A DNA stretch of 10,066 bases from BS750m-G57 sp964392945. GTDB taxonomy: Bacteria; Planctomycetota; Phycisphaerae; SM23-33. This document shows, one piece after another, positions 1 through 7,159 of this stretch. The position numbers and the translations under genes are program-made. The first letter of the stretch is position 1. Each line of letters starts with the position of its first letter. Where the stretch lies: assembly GCA_964392945.1 (NCBI GenBank), contig CAYMSH010000234.1, positions 1-10,066 on the forward strand, given 5' to 3'. The notes under the pieces were generated by a model, which saw only the letters and a program-made list of their open reading frames with translations, ran no database searches and was not told the DNA's origin.

Positions 1-252
1 CGGATGCCAGCCGGCGCCGGGACCAGGTAGGTGGGTCACAACCGGGGTCGGCAGGAAGTTGCCGGCATCGGGGGTCGAATAACCGAACGCGGCCGGGTCA
101 CTGTTGGGAATCGGATCGCCTTCCTGGAGGAATTCCCACTGCTGCCATGTCGTCAGGGGATTGCCTCGCCAAGTGGGCGGATTCAGATCCTCGGCTAAAG
201 CTGGGGTTACCATGAATAGAGCGAGCACCGCTACTGTTACTACTTTTCTCAT
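1..252 (-). CDS. Secreted protein of unknown function, N-terminal fragment (runs off the left edge)
   Basis: The minus strand is open from an ATG at 252-250 to the window edge, giving 84 codons without a stop. The start is set by a strong AAAGGAG ribosome binding site about 7 nt upstream (near 260-266). The protein begins MRKVVTVAVLALFMVTPALA, a clear Sec signal peptide with a probable cleavage site after ALA (residue 20). The mature part starts EDLNPPTWRGNPLTT and is rich in Trp, Pro and Asn. Proteins opening with a PPxWRG...TTxQxWEF-like segment are, from memory, common in planctomycete secretomes, often with a PEP-CTERM sorting tail, but the C-terminus lies outside the window. Function is unknown; export is the only firm inference. 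Confidence 0.75.
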   Translation of the reverse strand, partial: MRKVVTVAVLALFMVTPALAEDLNPPTWRGNPLTTWQQWEFLQEGDPIPNSDPAAFGYSTPDAGNFLPTPVVTHLPGPGAGWHP

Positions 253-496
253 CGCAAACTCCTTTTTCTGTCCTCGAATTCTTGGAGGAATAGGTGAACT
301 TCTCCTACTTTTCAAACTTGCTGACTGTCAAGCAAACGAGCGAGTCGCAGTTGTCGATCGAGCGGAACCGAGCATGACGCCAAACAAAAGCGTGCGAGCG
401 GATCGACTCAAGGATCCATCCTCACTGCAAGCAAACCAAACGAGCTAAGCAACTCCTGAACTTGAACTGAGCTTAAACAATTCTGACTTCAGGGAA

Positions 497-524
497 ATTA
501 TACCGCGAAACCTGTCAAATGCAA
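497..524 (-). promoter_or_regulatory. Candidate sigma70-type promoter for the secreted-protein gene
   Basis: On the minus strand a perfect -10 hexamer TATAAT occupies 502-497. A weak -35, TTGCAT (524-519), lies 16 nt upstream of it. Transcription would start near 490 and leave a leader of about 240 nt before the ATG at 252. I recognise no riboswitch in that leader. The -10 is the strong part; the -35 matches poorly. Confidence 0.4.
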
Positions 525-596
525 GTTAAAACCCCACCACTACAGTATTGCTTAGGCCGAACTGACCGCCACAGACCAAGGAATCCCAAAATCGAC

Positions 597-622
597 AAAA
601 CCCCCTACCGAATAGGGGTTTT
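597..622. terminator. Terminator-like hairpin with A-tract and T-tract flanks
   Basis: The arms are AAAACCCC(C)TA and TAGGGGTTTT around a CCGAA loop, a stem of about 10 bp with one bulged C. The outer A/T pairs give a U-run on either strand, as in a bidirectional intrinsic terminator. It sits upstream of both flanking divergent genes, so it terminates neither. It could end an unannotated small transcript or block read-through between the two promoters. Confidence 0.45.
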
Positions 623-827
623 GCCTCCCTCAGAGGATAACTCGATCTAACAAAAGAACTTGACAACCTGGCTGTCACCCTATTACCAAGCACAGAACCA
701 CCCTTAAGCCCTAGAAAAAACATAGGATTTCCGCCCAAAAAAAACGCAGAAATATTTGCTTTGCCTCATATCGCTCTCTGTTGATCGGCTGGCGCAAGGC
801 TCCGTCTGTTGCCGCGCGGGCTGGCGC

Positions 828-856
828 TTGACAAGAGCCCTCCAATAACAAATGAT
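828..856 (+). promoter_or_regulatory. Candidate promoter for the SUMF1-domain gene
   Basis: A consensus -35 TTGACA (828-833) is followed after exactly 17 nt by AATGAT (851-856), a 4 of 6 match to the -10 consensus. The predicted start of transcription is near 863, giving a leader of roughly 87 nt to the ATG at 950. The inverted repeat at 876-919 lies inside this leader. Confidence 0.45.
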
Positions 857-875
857 ATGAACGCTGCCTGACATA

Positions 876-919
876 CAGATGTCGGGTTACGTGCAACGTG
901 TGACATGGGCGGACATCTG
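876..919. repeat. Inverted repeat in the leader of the SUMF1-domain gene
   Basis: CAGATGTC (876-883) is the exact reverse complement of GACATCTG (912-919), with 28 nt between. A further GACAT at 902-906 can compete for the left arm. It lies between the candidate promoter and the ribosome binding site at 937-943, so it could be an operator dyad or an RNA stem-loop. Confidence 0.45.
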
Positions 920-949
920 AGCCTGGGGACCCGGGCGGAAGGACGAATA

Positions 950-2698
950 ATGCTAAAGGCATCTGGATTGCAGATTCTTATTACGGCTGGTGTTCTGCTT
1001 ACTGCCGCCCAGATCGGGGCTGCTGATGGGGACGTAGACAAGTTAATCGCCGAGATAATCTCCGGCGCCAGAACCAACAGTGCGCGTGCGGTCAAGCTGC
1101 TGGCCGTGGCGACGCCGCTGGCCGATCAGCCGAAAATATGCGTCGCGGTTCTGGAAAAGGCCGTCTACTTCGGCGCCAAGAGCCCCGTGACTCCCGCGGG
1201 CTGTAAGTCCGCCTCGTCGGCGCTGGATATGCTCGAAGCGGAATTCCCGGACAGAAAGGACCAGTGGACGCTGAAACGGGCCAGCGTCTGCAGTATCGCA
1301 TATCGCTGCGCCAGAACCCGGAGCGACAAGCAGGAAGCCGGCGGGAAGTTCCTGACAGCTCTTATGGCGGCCGCCAAGATTCACGAAGCAAACGCCGACT
1401 GGACCCAGGCCGCGACAATGTATCGCCAGGCCAGCGCGGTGGACACATATTTGAAAATGGGAGGCGCCGCCGATATCCGGCGGAAGCTCAAGAAAGCCTC
1501 GCACATGACGCTAGTGGCCAGGAGAGCTGTGCAGTACGCAGCCTCGCTGAAGAAGGATCCGTCCAAAACGGCGACACGCGCCGCACTCATAAAGACGCTT
1601 GTGGTGGAGTTGGACAATCCCAAAGCGGCGGTAGCGCATCTTAACGAAGATGTCGATGAACGCTGGCGAACGTACGTGCCGCTTGCGGCCAGGGACATCG
1701 GCGAATTGCCCGAAGCGCCCTGCCTGGAATTGGCTCAATGGTATTCCAAGGAACTGGCTCCGAAGGCTTCGCCGTCCGGCAAGTCGATATCGCTGCGTCG
1801 GGCCAGAAGCTACTACCAGCATTTCATCGACATTCACGGCAAGGTAGACATTCAGACATTTCGGACCAAGTCCGCATTGGCCGAACTCGACAAGCAACTT
1901 GCCAAGCTCAACGCCCCAACGGTGCGCAGAGTCCCGAGACCGACCCGGACCCGGAAGAGTCAGGTCGCGTTGTCGCTGGCTGACGGGGTGACTATGAAAC
2001 TCGTCAAGATACCGGCCGGACGATTCACCATGAGCAGTCCGGAGTCCGAGACCGGGCGTCTGGCGTGCGAAGGCAAACAGCGCATCGTCACGATCAGCAA
2101 ACCGTTCTACATCGGCGTTACCGAAGTAACGCAGCGCCAGTGGCGAGCGGTGATGGCTACCGAACCGTGGTCCGGCAGGGACTCGGCCAAGTCCGACCCG
2201 AACAACGCGGCCAGCTACGTAAGCAAGAGAGACATCGAGGCGTTTTGCGGAAGGCTGTCCAAAAAGACAAGCCGCAAGATTACGCTGCCGACCGAAGCGC
2301 AGTGGGAATACGCCTGCCGCGCCGGAACGGGCTCGGCGTTTTGCTTCGGAGACGATCCGTCAAGGCTCGGCGACTTCGCCTGGTTCGGTTTGGACAAGAA
2401 AGGCTCCGAAGCATTCGCCCATCCAGTCGGAAAGAAGAAACCCAACGCATGGGGCCTTTACGACATGCACGGCAATGTCTACGAGTGGTGCCTTGACCCG
2501 TACGATGAAGACTCCTACACCAAGGCGGGAAATACGGACCCAATATGCCCCGGCCCAGACGGACTCCACGTCGTGCGAGGCGGGTCTTTCACGGAGACCG
2601 GCAGTTCGTGTCGCTCCTCGAATCGCAACAAGTGCAAACGCCTGGATCGCAAGTGCGGTTTGGGCTTCAGGATTGTGGTCCTGGCCGGCAGTCGCTAG
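950..2698 (+). CDS. Exported helical-repeat protein with C-terminal SUMF1/FGE-sulfatase domain
   Basis: The protein has 582 residues. I choose ATG 950 over the in-frame ATG at 905 because GGAAGGA (937-943) sits 6 nt before it and because the signal peptide then begins at residue 1 (hydrophobic to about residue 24, IGA/AD). Residues about 25-325 are predicted alpha-helical and TPR-like, ending in WRTYVPLAARDIGELPEAPCLELAQWY, a segment I associate with planctomycete multidomain proteins. Residues about 347-580 are a SUMF1 domain: a KLVKIPAGRFTM opening, then FYIGVTEVTQRQW, LPTEAQWEYACRAG, WGLYDMHGNVYEW, RGGSF and GLGFRI. Genuine formylglycine-generating enzymes need two Cys after RGGS. Here the first position is Glu549 and only the second, Cys554, is kept, so sulfatase-activating chemistry is doubtful. 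It is more likely a binding or structural module in the periplasm. It ends at TAG, 23 bp from the end of convergent dacB. Confidence 0.88.
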   Translation: MLKASGLQILITAGVLLTAAQIGAADGDVDKLIAEIISGARTNSARAVKLLAVATPLADQPKICVAVLEKAVYFGAKSPVTPAGCKSASSALDMLEAEFPDRKDQWTLKRASVCSIAYRCARTRSDKQEAGGKFLTALMAAAKIHEANADWTQAATMYRQASAVDTYLKMGGAADIRRKLKKASHMTLVARRAVQYAASLKKDPSKTATRAALIKTLVVELDNPKAAVAHLNEDVDERWRTYVPLAARDIGELPEAPCLELAQWYSKELAPKASPSGKSISLRRARSYYQHFIDIHGKVDIQTFRTKSALAELDKQLAKLNAPTVRRVPRPTRTRKSQVALSLADGVTMKLVKIPAGRFTMSSPESETGRLACEGKQRIVTISKPFYIGVTEVTQRQWRAVMATEPWSGRDSAKSDPNNAASYVSKRDIEAFCGRLSKKTSRKITLPTEAQWEYACRAGTGSAFCFGDDPSRLGDFAWFGLDKKGSEAFAHPVGKKKPNAWGLYDMHGNVYEWCLDPYDEDSYTKAGNTDPICPGPDGLHVVRGGSFTETGSSCRSSNRNKCKRLDRKCGLGFRIVVLAGSR

Positions 2699-2721
2699 AC
2701 AACATACCGCCCAGCTGGAGG

Positions 2722-4206
2722 TTACTTCTGGTCGATGTGAGCGACGAGCATTGTGCAAATGGCGTCTTGAAAAGTCTTTGCCGGCGCGACGCGGCCGGGC
2801 ATGTCGTTGGCCATGATCGAAAACGCCAGAGCCGGCTTGCCGGACTTGTCCAGCACGTATCCGCTGAGACAGGAGACCTTGAGAATGTAGCCCGTCTTGC
2901 CGATTACGCGCCCCTTGCACGCGGCGCTCATTCGCCTGCTGAGCGTGCCGTCTATACCCGCGCGGGCCAGCGAATCGAGCAGGACTGAGGCGTGCTTCTG
3001 CCGGGCGACTCCGGCCAGCAGTTTCGTCATCGTAGCCGGCGAGACCAGGTTCTTTCGCGACAGGCCGCTGCCGTCGCTGACAACGAGCGAATCAGCCGAC
3101 AGATCATAGGCCTTGGTTAGCGTTTGCTCCATGACCCGCGCGCTGCCGGGCCAGGTCCCGTCGCCGCATCGCAGCAGGAAACACTCGGCCGCGATGTTGA
3201 GCGAATCCTTGTTGGCCCGCTTCATCGCCCTTGCCAGCGGCGTAGTCGTCGTGCATACCGGCCTGGCGCTTTTGCGGTCTATGCGGGACAGGTCCATCGA
3301 CTTGATCAGTCCGTCGAACGGGACTCCGCCGACTATCAATCGCTCGGCCAGCGTGCGTGCAAACAGCAGCGGCGGATGGTGCGCCGCAACGTATTGCGGA
3401 TACGGCGATGCGGTCTTGATCGTGCCCCTGACAGCCAGTTCGGCGTCATCGGCTCCGGGGCGCATGGACCACACCTGCCGGGCGCCGAGCCGTATGGAAC
3501 CCTTTACGGCGATGAAGCGTGTTTGCGGGGTTATTATCGCCTGCGGCACGCCGCCTGAGATCTTGAACGTCGCGGCGAAGCAGTTGCGATGGAAGTTCAG
3601 TTTGGCCGCCGGAGCCTGGTAGTGAAGATGGTTCTGGTGAGTCTTCCAGCTTCTGGGGCGATATATCCCCGAACCGCCGGATACGAAGAGCCTTCCCGGC
3701 GGCTTGTCGCCGAGATGCTTCTTGACGATTTCGGCCCAGCGGTCCATCTCGGCGTATATGCTCTTGCCATCTTTTTTCGCCAATTCCGGATCGCCAAGCG
3801 TAGGATCGAAGTCGCCGTAGACAACCAGATCGCCGCTGCGAGTGATGTACAGTTCAGTCTTGAACTGGTAGTCCCCGCCGAGAGTGTGCATGGCAAACGC
3901 GCTGGCCAGCAGTTTCTGGTTGCTTGCCGGCATGAACAGTTCGTCTTTGCGGGCCGAGGCCAGTACTTCGCCGGTTGTCAGATCGAGCACCGAGACCCCG
4001 AGCCGGGCTCCCTTTCCGATATGCTGCTCGAAGGCGGCTGTCCTCTGGGTGATGACCTCGGCGAGCGTCGCCGGAGTTGCCGGGGTTTCAGGCGCCTCCT
4101 GGGCCCCGAGTCTCGCCGGCGATAAAGCTATGAAAGCCAGAATCGCCGCGCCGGTCAGAATACTGATTCGCTTGGACCAAATACTCAACTGTTCTACTGC
4201 TGCCAT
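2722..4206 (-). CDS. dacB: D-alanyl-D-alanine carboxypeptidase/D-Ala-D-Ala endopeptidase (PBP4-type, peptidase family S13)
   Basis: This is a 494-residue penicillin-binding protein that trims peptidoglycan peptides or cleaves their cross-links in the periplasm. A Sec signal (SKRISILTGAAILAFIALSP, residues 11-30) is followed by AQEAPETP near the likely cleavage site. All three active-site motifs of the S13 family are present in order: SNQK (S95 nucleophile, K98), SLN (S335-N337) and KTG (437-439). DGSGLSRKNLVSP (378-390) is also typical. The long segment between the first two motifs is the family's usual insertion, and the length is normal. No good Shine-Dalgarno lies at the ATG (4206); the nearest AAGGA is about 18 nt away, and no better in-frame start is visible. 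The stop is TAA at 2724-2722. The gene is monocistronic and divergent from the PilZ gene. Confidence 0.93.
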   Translation of the reverse strand: MAAVEQLSIWSKRISILTGAAILAFIALSPARLGAQEAPETPATPATLAEVITQRTAAFEQHIGKGARLGVSVLDLTTGEVLASARKDELFMPASNQKLLASAFAMHTLGGDYQFKTELYITRSGDLVVYGDFDPTLGDPELAKKDGKSIYAEMDRWAEIVKKHLGDKPPGRLFVSGGSGIYRPRSWKTHQNHLHYQAPAAKLNFHRNCFAATFKISGGVPQAIITPQTRFIAVKGSIRLGARQVWSMRPGADDAELAVRGTIKTASPYPQYVAAHHPPLLFARTLAERLIVGGVPFDGLIKSMDLSRIDRKSARPVCTTTTPLARAMKRANKDSLNIAAECFLLRCGDGTWPGSARVMEQTLTKAYDLSADSLVVSDGSGLSRKNLVSPATMTKLLAGVARQKHASVLLDSLARAGIDGTLSRRMSAACKGRVIGKTGYILKVSCLSGYVLDKSGKPALAFSIMANDMPGRVAPAKTFQDAICTMLVAHIDQK

Positions 4207-4228
4207 ACGGATTAAAGCTCACTTTCCT

Positions 4229-4268
4229 TGCGGTCTGACGCCGCGCCGTTCCTTCGGCGTGCGGTCTG
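4229..4268. repeat. Hairpin flanked by 9-bp direct repeats in the dacB leader
   Basis: TGCGGTCTG occurs at 4229-4237 and again at 4260-4268. Between the copies CGCGCCG (4242-4248) pairs with CGGCGTG (4255-4261) across a TTCCTT loop, giving 7 bp with one G-T wobble. On the minus strand this lies 20-60 nt upstream of the dacB start, so it would be in the 5' leader of the transcript or overlap its promoter. Confidence 0.4.
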
Positions 4269-4400
4269 CTGAATGTAATAATGGCAAAGCACGCTAAATG
4301 CAATCCTTCATCAGGGTAACAAAATCTGAAATTTATGAAAACCCACCCAGCCAGTTTTCCGATAACAATCATTGTATAGCATTGATAAACGGAGCAGGCT

Positions 4401-4718
4401 ATGGACAATCAGACATCTTCCAAAGAGCGAAGACAACACGCGCGATACCCAATGTCAACAGGCTTGCAGTTCCATCACGGCCCGTCCAGACGTGAAGTGC
4501 CCGCCAGATCAGTGGATGTTTCTGAGAGCGGAATGATGATGTATGTCCCGGCCACTACGCCGGTTAGAACCGGTCAGGCCGTATACGTCAACATGGCCGG
4601 CATCGGCTCGTCATCTGTCAACAGAGGCCCTGTCCAGGCCACAATCGTGCGAGTGGACCGTGCGGAGATGACCAGCAAGGGTTATCTTGGCATAGGCCTG
4701 AGATTCGCCGCAGCGTAA
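4401..4718 (+). CDS. Single-domain PilZ protein, predicted c-di-GMP receptor
   Basis: This is a 105-residue protein consisting of one PilZ domain, a cytoplasmic beta-barrel that binds cyclic di-GMP. Both binding motifs are intact: RxxxR at R11-R15 (within ERRQHARYP) and D/NxSxxG at D39-G44 (DVSESG). The C-terminal GYLGIGLRF strand is typical of the fold. ATG 4401 is preceded by GGAG (4391-4394) with 6 nt spacing, which fixes the start. There is no signal peptide or second domain, so output probably depends on a protein partner. The upstream 190 bp are shared with divergent dacB and have an AT-rich part (4310-4390), but no convincing promoter stands out. It ends at TAA, 55 bp from the convergent lipoprotein gene. 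Confidence 0.9.
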   Translation: MDNQTSSKERRQHARYPMSTGLQFHHGPSRREVPARSVDVSESGMMMYVPATTPVRTGQAVYVNMAGIGSSSVNRGPVQATIVRVDRAEMTSKGYLGIGLRFAAA

Positions 4719-4732
4719 GGATTCGGCGCCGC

Positions 4733-4752
4733 AGAGTCGTCGATCCGACTCT
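4733..4752. terminator. Hairpin between two convergent genes, possible terminator
   Basis: AGAGTCG (4733-4739) pairs perfectly with CGACTCT (4746-4752) around a 6-nt loop. It sits in the 55-bp gap between the PilZ and lipoprotein stop codons. Neither strand has a U-tract after the stem, so a canonical intrinsic terminator is not shown. Position is the main support. Confidence 0.4.
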
Positions 4753-4773
4753 CCGAGCGGATCATTTGCGACT

Positions 4774-5292
4774 TCATTTGGGGGCCTGGACCTTGGCCAG
4801 CAACTTTTTTGCATCCCCGGCCGCTGGGTCATTCGGGTGTTTTGACATCACTTCTTTGAGTATCACCAGAGCTTTGTCCAGCAGGAACTTTGACCTGGCG
4901 CTCGACGCTGCAGACGCCGCGTTGTCAATATAGAGTTTCGCCAGCCTGATCTTTCTTTCGGCCTCGGCGTCAGGCTTGACAAGATTAGGCTCGGCCCGCT
5001 TGACCGGTTCCGGCGTTTCAGGCGGCTTGACCTGGGCAGTTTCCGGCTCGTCAATATCGTCACGGTCCCTAGGCAGGGTTCGCCGACCGCCCCGGGCCGA
5101 ACCGCTGAAGAAGCCCGGAGCCCCGACCCGACCGCCTTTATCGTCGTCATCATCAGCAGCGACTTCAAACAGGTTCTTGACTCTGGGTTCAGCGGTCGTT
5201 TCCTTCGGCGTCTCCGGCTCGTCGGGCTTCGACTCGCCGCAACCGGCGGCGAAGATCGCCATCAGTATCGCCGCTATCGTTATATGCTTCAT
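4774..5292 (-). CDS. Small lipoprotein with acidic linker and C-terminal TPR-like helices
   Basis: This is a 172-residue protein of unknown function. It begins MKHITIAAILMAIFAAGCGES: a lipoprotein signal peptide with a lipobox ending AAGC, so Cys18 should be lipidated. Ala at -3 is less usual than Leu. Residues about 19-110 are a low-complexity, Pro/Glu/Asp-rich linker with a DDDDD run (about 48-52) and several PETP/PEP phrases. Residues about 112-170 (LAKLYIDNAASAASSARSKF, then LDKALVILKEVMSKHPNDP and AKKLLAKVQ) form two or three helices resembling one TPR unit, a protein-interaction module. ATG 5292 has GGAGA (5305-5301) 8 nt upstream. The gene follows the acyltransferase by 39 bp on the same strand, so the two are probably cotranscribed. 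The stop is TGA. Confidence 0.8.
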   Translation of the reverse strand: MKHITIAAILMAIFAAGCGESKPDEPETPKETTAEPRVKNLFEVAADDDDDKGGRVGAPGFFSGSARGGRRTLPRDRDDIDEPETAQVKPPETPEPVKRAEPNLVKPDAEAERKIRLAKLYIDNAASAASSARSKFLLDKALVILKEVMSKHPNDPAAGDAKKLLAKVQAPK

Positions 5293-5331
5293 TGTGCTGC
5301 TCTCCGTTTGCCGACTCGGCCGGGGCTCTGT

Positions 5332-6294
5332 TCAGGCGTTGTTTCTCTTGCGTTTTCTCGGTGCGTGCTTCCATCTGCGGTGCACCCAGAAGTACTGGTC
5401 CGGCTGGGCGCGAACGGCGGTTTCCAGCGCCGTGGTGTATTCCTGGGTGATCCATCGCAGCGGGTCGTCCTTGTCGGACCATTCCTCCGGCTCGATCATC
5501 CTCTGGTTGCATATTTCGAAGTTGAAGAGCCCGTCGAGTCGGCGGCAGCAGATCACCGCGATCGGAGCGTTGTACTGCATCGCCATCAGGCCGATCGACT
5601 TGAAGGTGCTGGCGGGCCGACCGAAAAAGTCTACAAAGAGACCTCTCAGCCCGGCGTCCTGATCGCCGACCATCGAGACAGCCTCGTTGTTTCCCAGCGC
5701 TTTGGCAACCTGCTCAGCGGCGCCGAGTTTGTAGATCATCCGCTGGCCGGCGCGCTGGCGAACGCCGAAGATCAGGTCGTTGATGTACGGATTATCAATC
5801 CGCCTGGCGACGGAACTGAACGACAGACCGATCGACGCCGAGAAGTACCCCGCCAACTCCCAGTTGCCGAAATGCCCAGTCACCAGCACGACAGGACGCT
5901 TGCGCGAGATCAGATCGCCCACCACGCCTTCCATGTTCTTCAGGCGAATGTGCCGCCGCCAGGTGTCCGGGCGAACCAGCCGAGGCGTCAGCAGAAGCTC
6001 AAGCCCCATACAGACCATATTGATTATCGACGCCTTGGCGGTGCGCGTGATTCTCTCGTCAGACCAGTCGGGAAAGCTGCTGAGCTGATCGATCGCCGTT
6101 TTGCGATGGCGTTTGTCAAAGCGATATAAGACGCTCCCTATCATCCGCGCCATGGCGTATCCCGCGCGCAGCGAGAGCATCTCGACGAACATTATCGCCA
6201 CTTTCACACCGATGTACGCAAGGTAGTCCAGGCGAGAGTTGCGGTCCTCAAGCTTCCGCCGCCGCTTGGCGTTGCGATACTCTCCGCGGTCCAT
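5332..6294 (-). CDS. Lysophospholipid acyltransferase family protein, LpxL/HtrB-like (lipid A late acyltransferase)
   Basis: This is a 320-residue membrane-associated acyltransferase. The family adds a secondary acyl chain to Kdo2-lipid IVA at the inner membrane. The catalytic HX4E motif is at H141-E146 in VTGHFGNWELAGY. Further family landmarks are SVARRIDNPYIN, MVGDQDAGLRGLFVDFFG (acceptor/phosphate region) and the C-terminal YFWVHRRWK. A hydrophobic N-terminal segment (YLAYIGVKVAIMFVEMLSL, about 24-42) fits the membrane anchor. The frame stays open upstream to 6432, but that part overlaps the proS 3' end and reads as low-quality Arg/Thr/Ser-rich sequence. ATG 6294, 28 bp after the proS stop, restores the usual family length. 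Its Shine-Dalgarno is poor, with a TAGGA 22 nt away. The exact lipid substrate in this organism is inferred, not shown. Confidence 0.87.
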   Translation of the reverse strand: MDRGEYRNAKRRRKLEDRNSRLDYLAYIGVKVAIMFVEMLSLRAGYAMARMIGSVLYRFDKRHRKTAIDQLSSFPDWSDERITRTAKASIINMVCMGLELLLTPRLVRPDTWRRHIRLKNMEGVVGDLISRKRPVVLVTGHFGNWELAGYFSASIGLSFSSVARRIDNPYINDLIFGVRQRAGQRMIYKLGAAEQVAKALGNNEAVSMVGDQDAGLRGLFVDFFGRPASTFKSIGLMAMQYNAPIAVICCRRLDGLFNFEICNQRMIEPEEWSDKDDPLRWITQEYTTALETAVRAQPDQYFWVHRRWKHAPRKRKRNNA

Positions 6295-6322
6295 CCCGAT
6301 GGCCGCCAGCGCTTTTGTTTTC

Positions 6323-7084
6323 CTACTGGCCAACTGCCTTAAGTTCCCTGACGATCTCCAGCACGTTCTCGACGGCCTGGTCCAGCGGCACGCCGGTCGG
6401 CTTGTCGTCGGTGCGGCGTTTGACCTCGACATTGCCGTCGGCCAGACCGCGCTCGCCTACCACGACTCGCACGGGTATGCCGATCAGATCGGCGTCCTTG
6501 AACTTCACGCCCGGCCGCGCTTCGCGATCGTCCAGCAGCACGTCCAGACCGGCGGCCTGCAGCTGGCTGTAGATCTGCTCGGCCTTGGAGAATACCGATT
6601 CGTTGTCGGTGTTCAGCGCGACGACCTCGACCTCGAACGGAGCGATCGCGACCGGGAGTATGCAGCCGTCCTTGTCGTTGTCCACTTCGATCGCCGAGGC
6701 CAGGATGCGGTTGATTCCGATCCCGTAGCAGCCCATCATGCACGGCACAGAGACGCCGGACTCGTCGTCAACGAACGCGTCGAGCTTCTTGCTGTATTTC
6801 GTGCCGAGCTTGAAGACCTGACCGACCTCGATGCCGCGATGGAACTGCAGCTCCTTGCCGCCGAATGTGTCGCCTTCAGTTGCGTTGCGAATGTCGATCA
6901 CGGAGACCTTGTCGCCTTCGAGCGGGAAATCCCGGCCGGGAACAACGTTCTTGACGTGGTAATCGGTCTTGTTGGCGCCGGTGACTCCGCAGCACATCGC
7001 CGCGACCCACGGGTCAACGTACATCTTGGCCACCTTGTCGATCAGCCCGACAGGACCTGCGAACCCGACGCTCGCCCCGGTCAT
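6323..7084 (-). CDS. proS: ProRS C-terminal portion: rest of the editing domain, motif 3 and anticodon-binding domain
   Basis: After the TAA the same frame continues uninterrupted (LNVDKLTQATGGAHIEP...). The first ATG is 7084, giving 253 residues if translation restarts there, but no convincing Shine-Dalgarno precedes it. Coding similarity clearly begins at 7159, before this ATG. The portion includes the end of INS, RGIEVGQVFKLGTKYS, motif 3 (CYGIGINRILASAIE) and the C-terminal anticodon-binding domain starting near APFEVEVVALN. It stops at TAG 6325-6323. Confidence 0.65.
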   Translation of the reverse strand: MTGASVGFAGPVGLIDKVAKMYVDPWVAAMCCGVTGANKTDYHVKNVVPGRDFPLEGDKVSVIDIRNATEGDTFGGKELQFHRGIEVGQVFKLGTKYSKKLDAFVDDESGVSVPCMMGCYGIGINRILASAIEVDNDKDGCILPVAIAPFEVEVVALNTDNESVFSKAEQIYSQLQAAGLDVLLDDREARPGVKFKDADLIGIPVRVVVGERGLADGNVEVKRRTDDKPTGVPLDQAVENVLEIVRELKAVGQ

Positions 7085-7159
7085 TTCGCGTACGGTAGCT
7101 TCGTCGGCCGGCTCGATATGCGCCCCGCCCGTGGCCTGGGTCAGCTTATCTACGTTCAG

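Larger units (their letters stand above)
253..949. other. Long divergent intergenic region without a credible gene
   Basis: This stretch of roughly 700 bp separates the two divergent starts at 252 and 950 and is richer in A/T than its flanks, with several A-tracts (near 715-744). Short minus-strand ORFs crossing 526-1095 lack domains, have poor start sites and in part run into the opposite-strand SUMF1 gene, so they are not called. It contains the two candidate promoters, a terminator-like hairpin and an inverted repeat listed separately. It also holds a TTGACA box at 660-665 followed 15 nt later by TATTAC (681-686), overlapped by a TGACA/TGTCA dyad. That is a weak possible third promoter just downstream of the hairpin. 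Confidence 0.6.

Noticed and set aside
526..738. A 70-codon minus-strand ORF in the divergent intergenic region
   Set aside because: It crosses the terminator-like hairpin, begins at a non-ATG codon with no convincing ribosome binding site and shows no domain.
905..949. Earlier ATG of the SUMF1-domain gene at 905
   Set aside because: It would put 15 charged/polar residues before the signal peptide and lies in the inverted repeat; ATG 950 has a good GGAAGGA site.
6295..6432. N-terminal extension of the acyltransferase reading frame to 6432
   Set aside because: The extra 46 codons overlap the 3' end of proS and read as Arg/Thr/Ser-rich sequence; the normal family N-terminus begins at ATG 6294.
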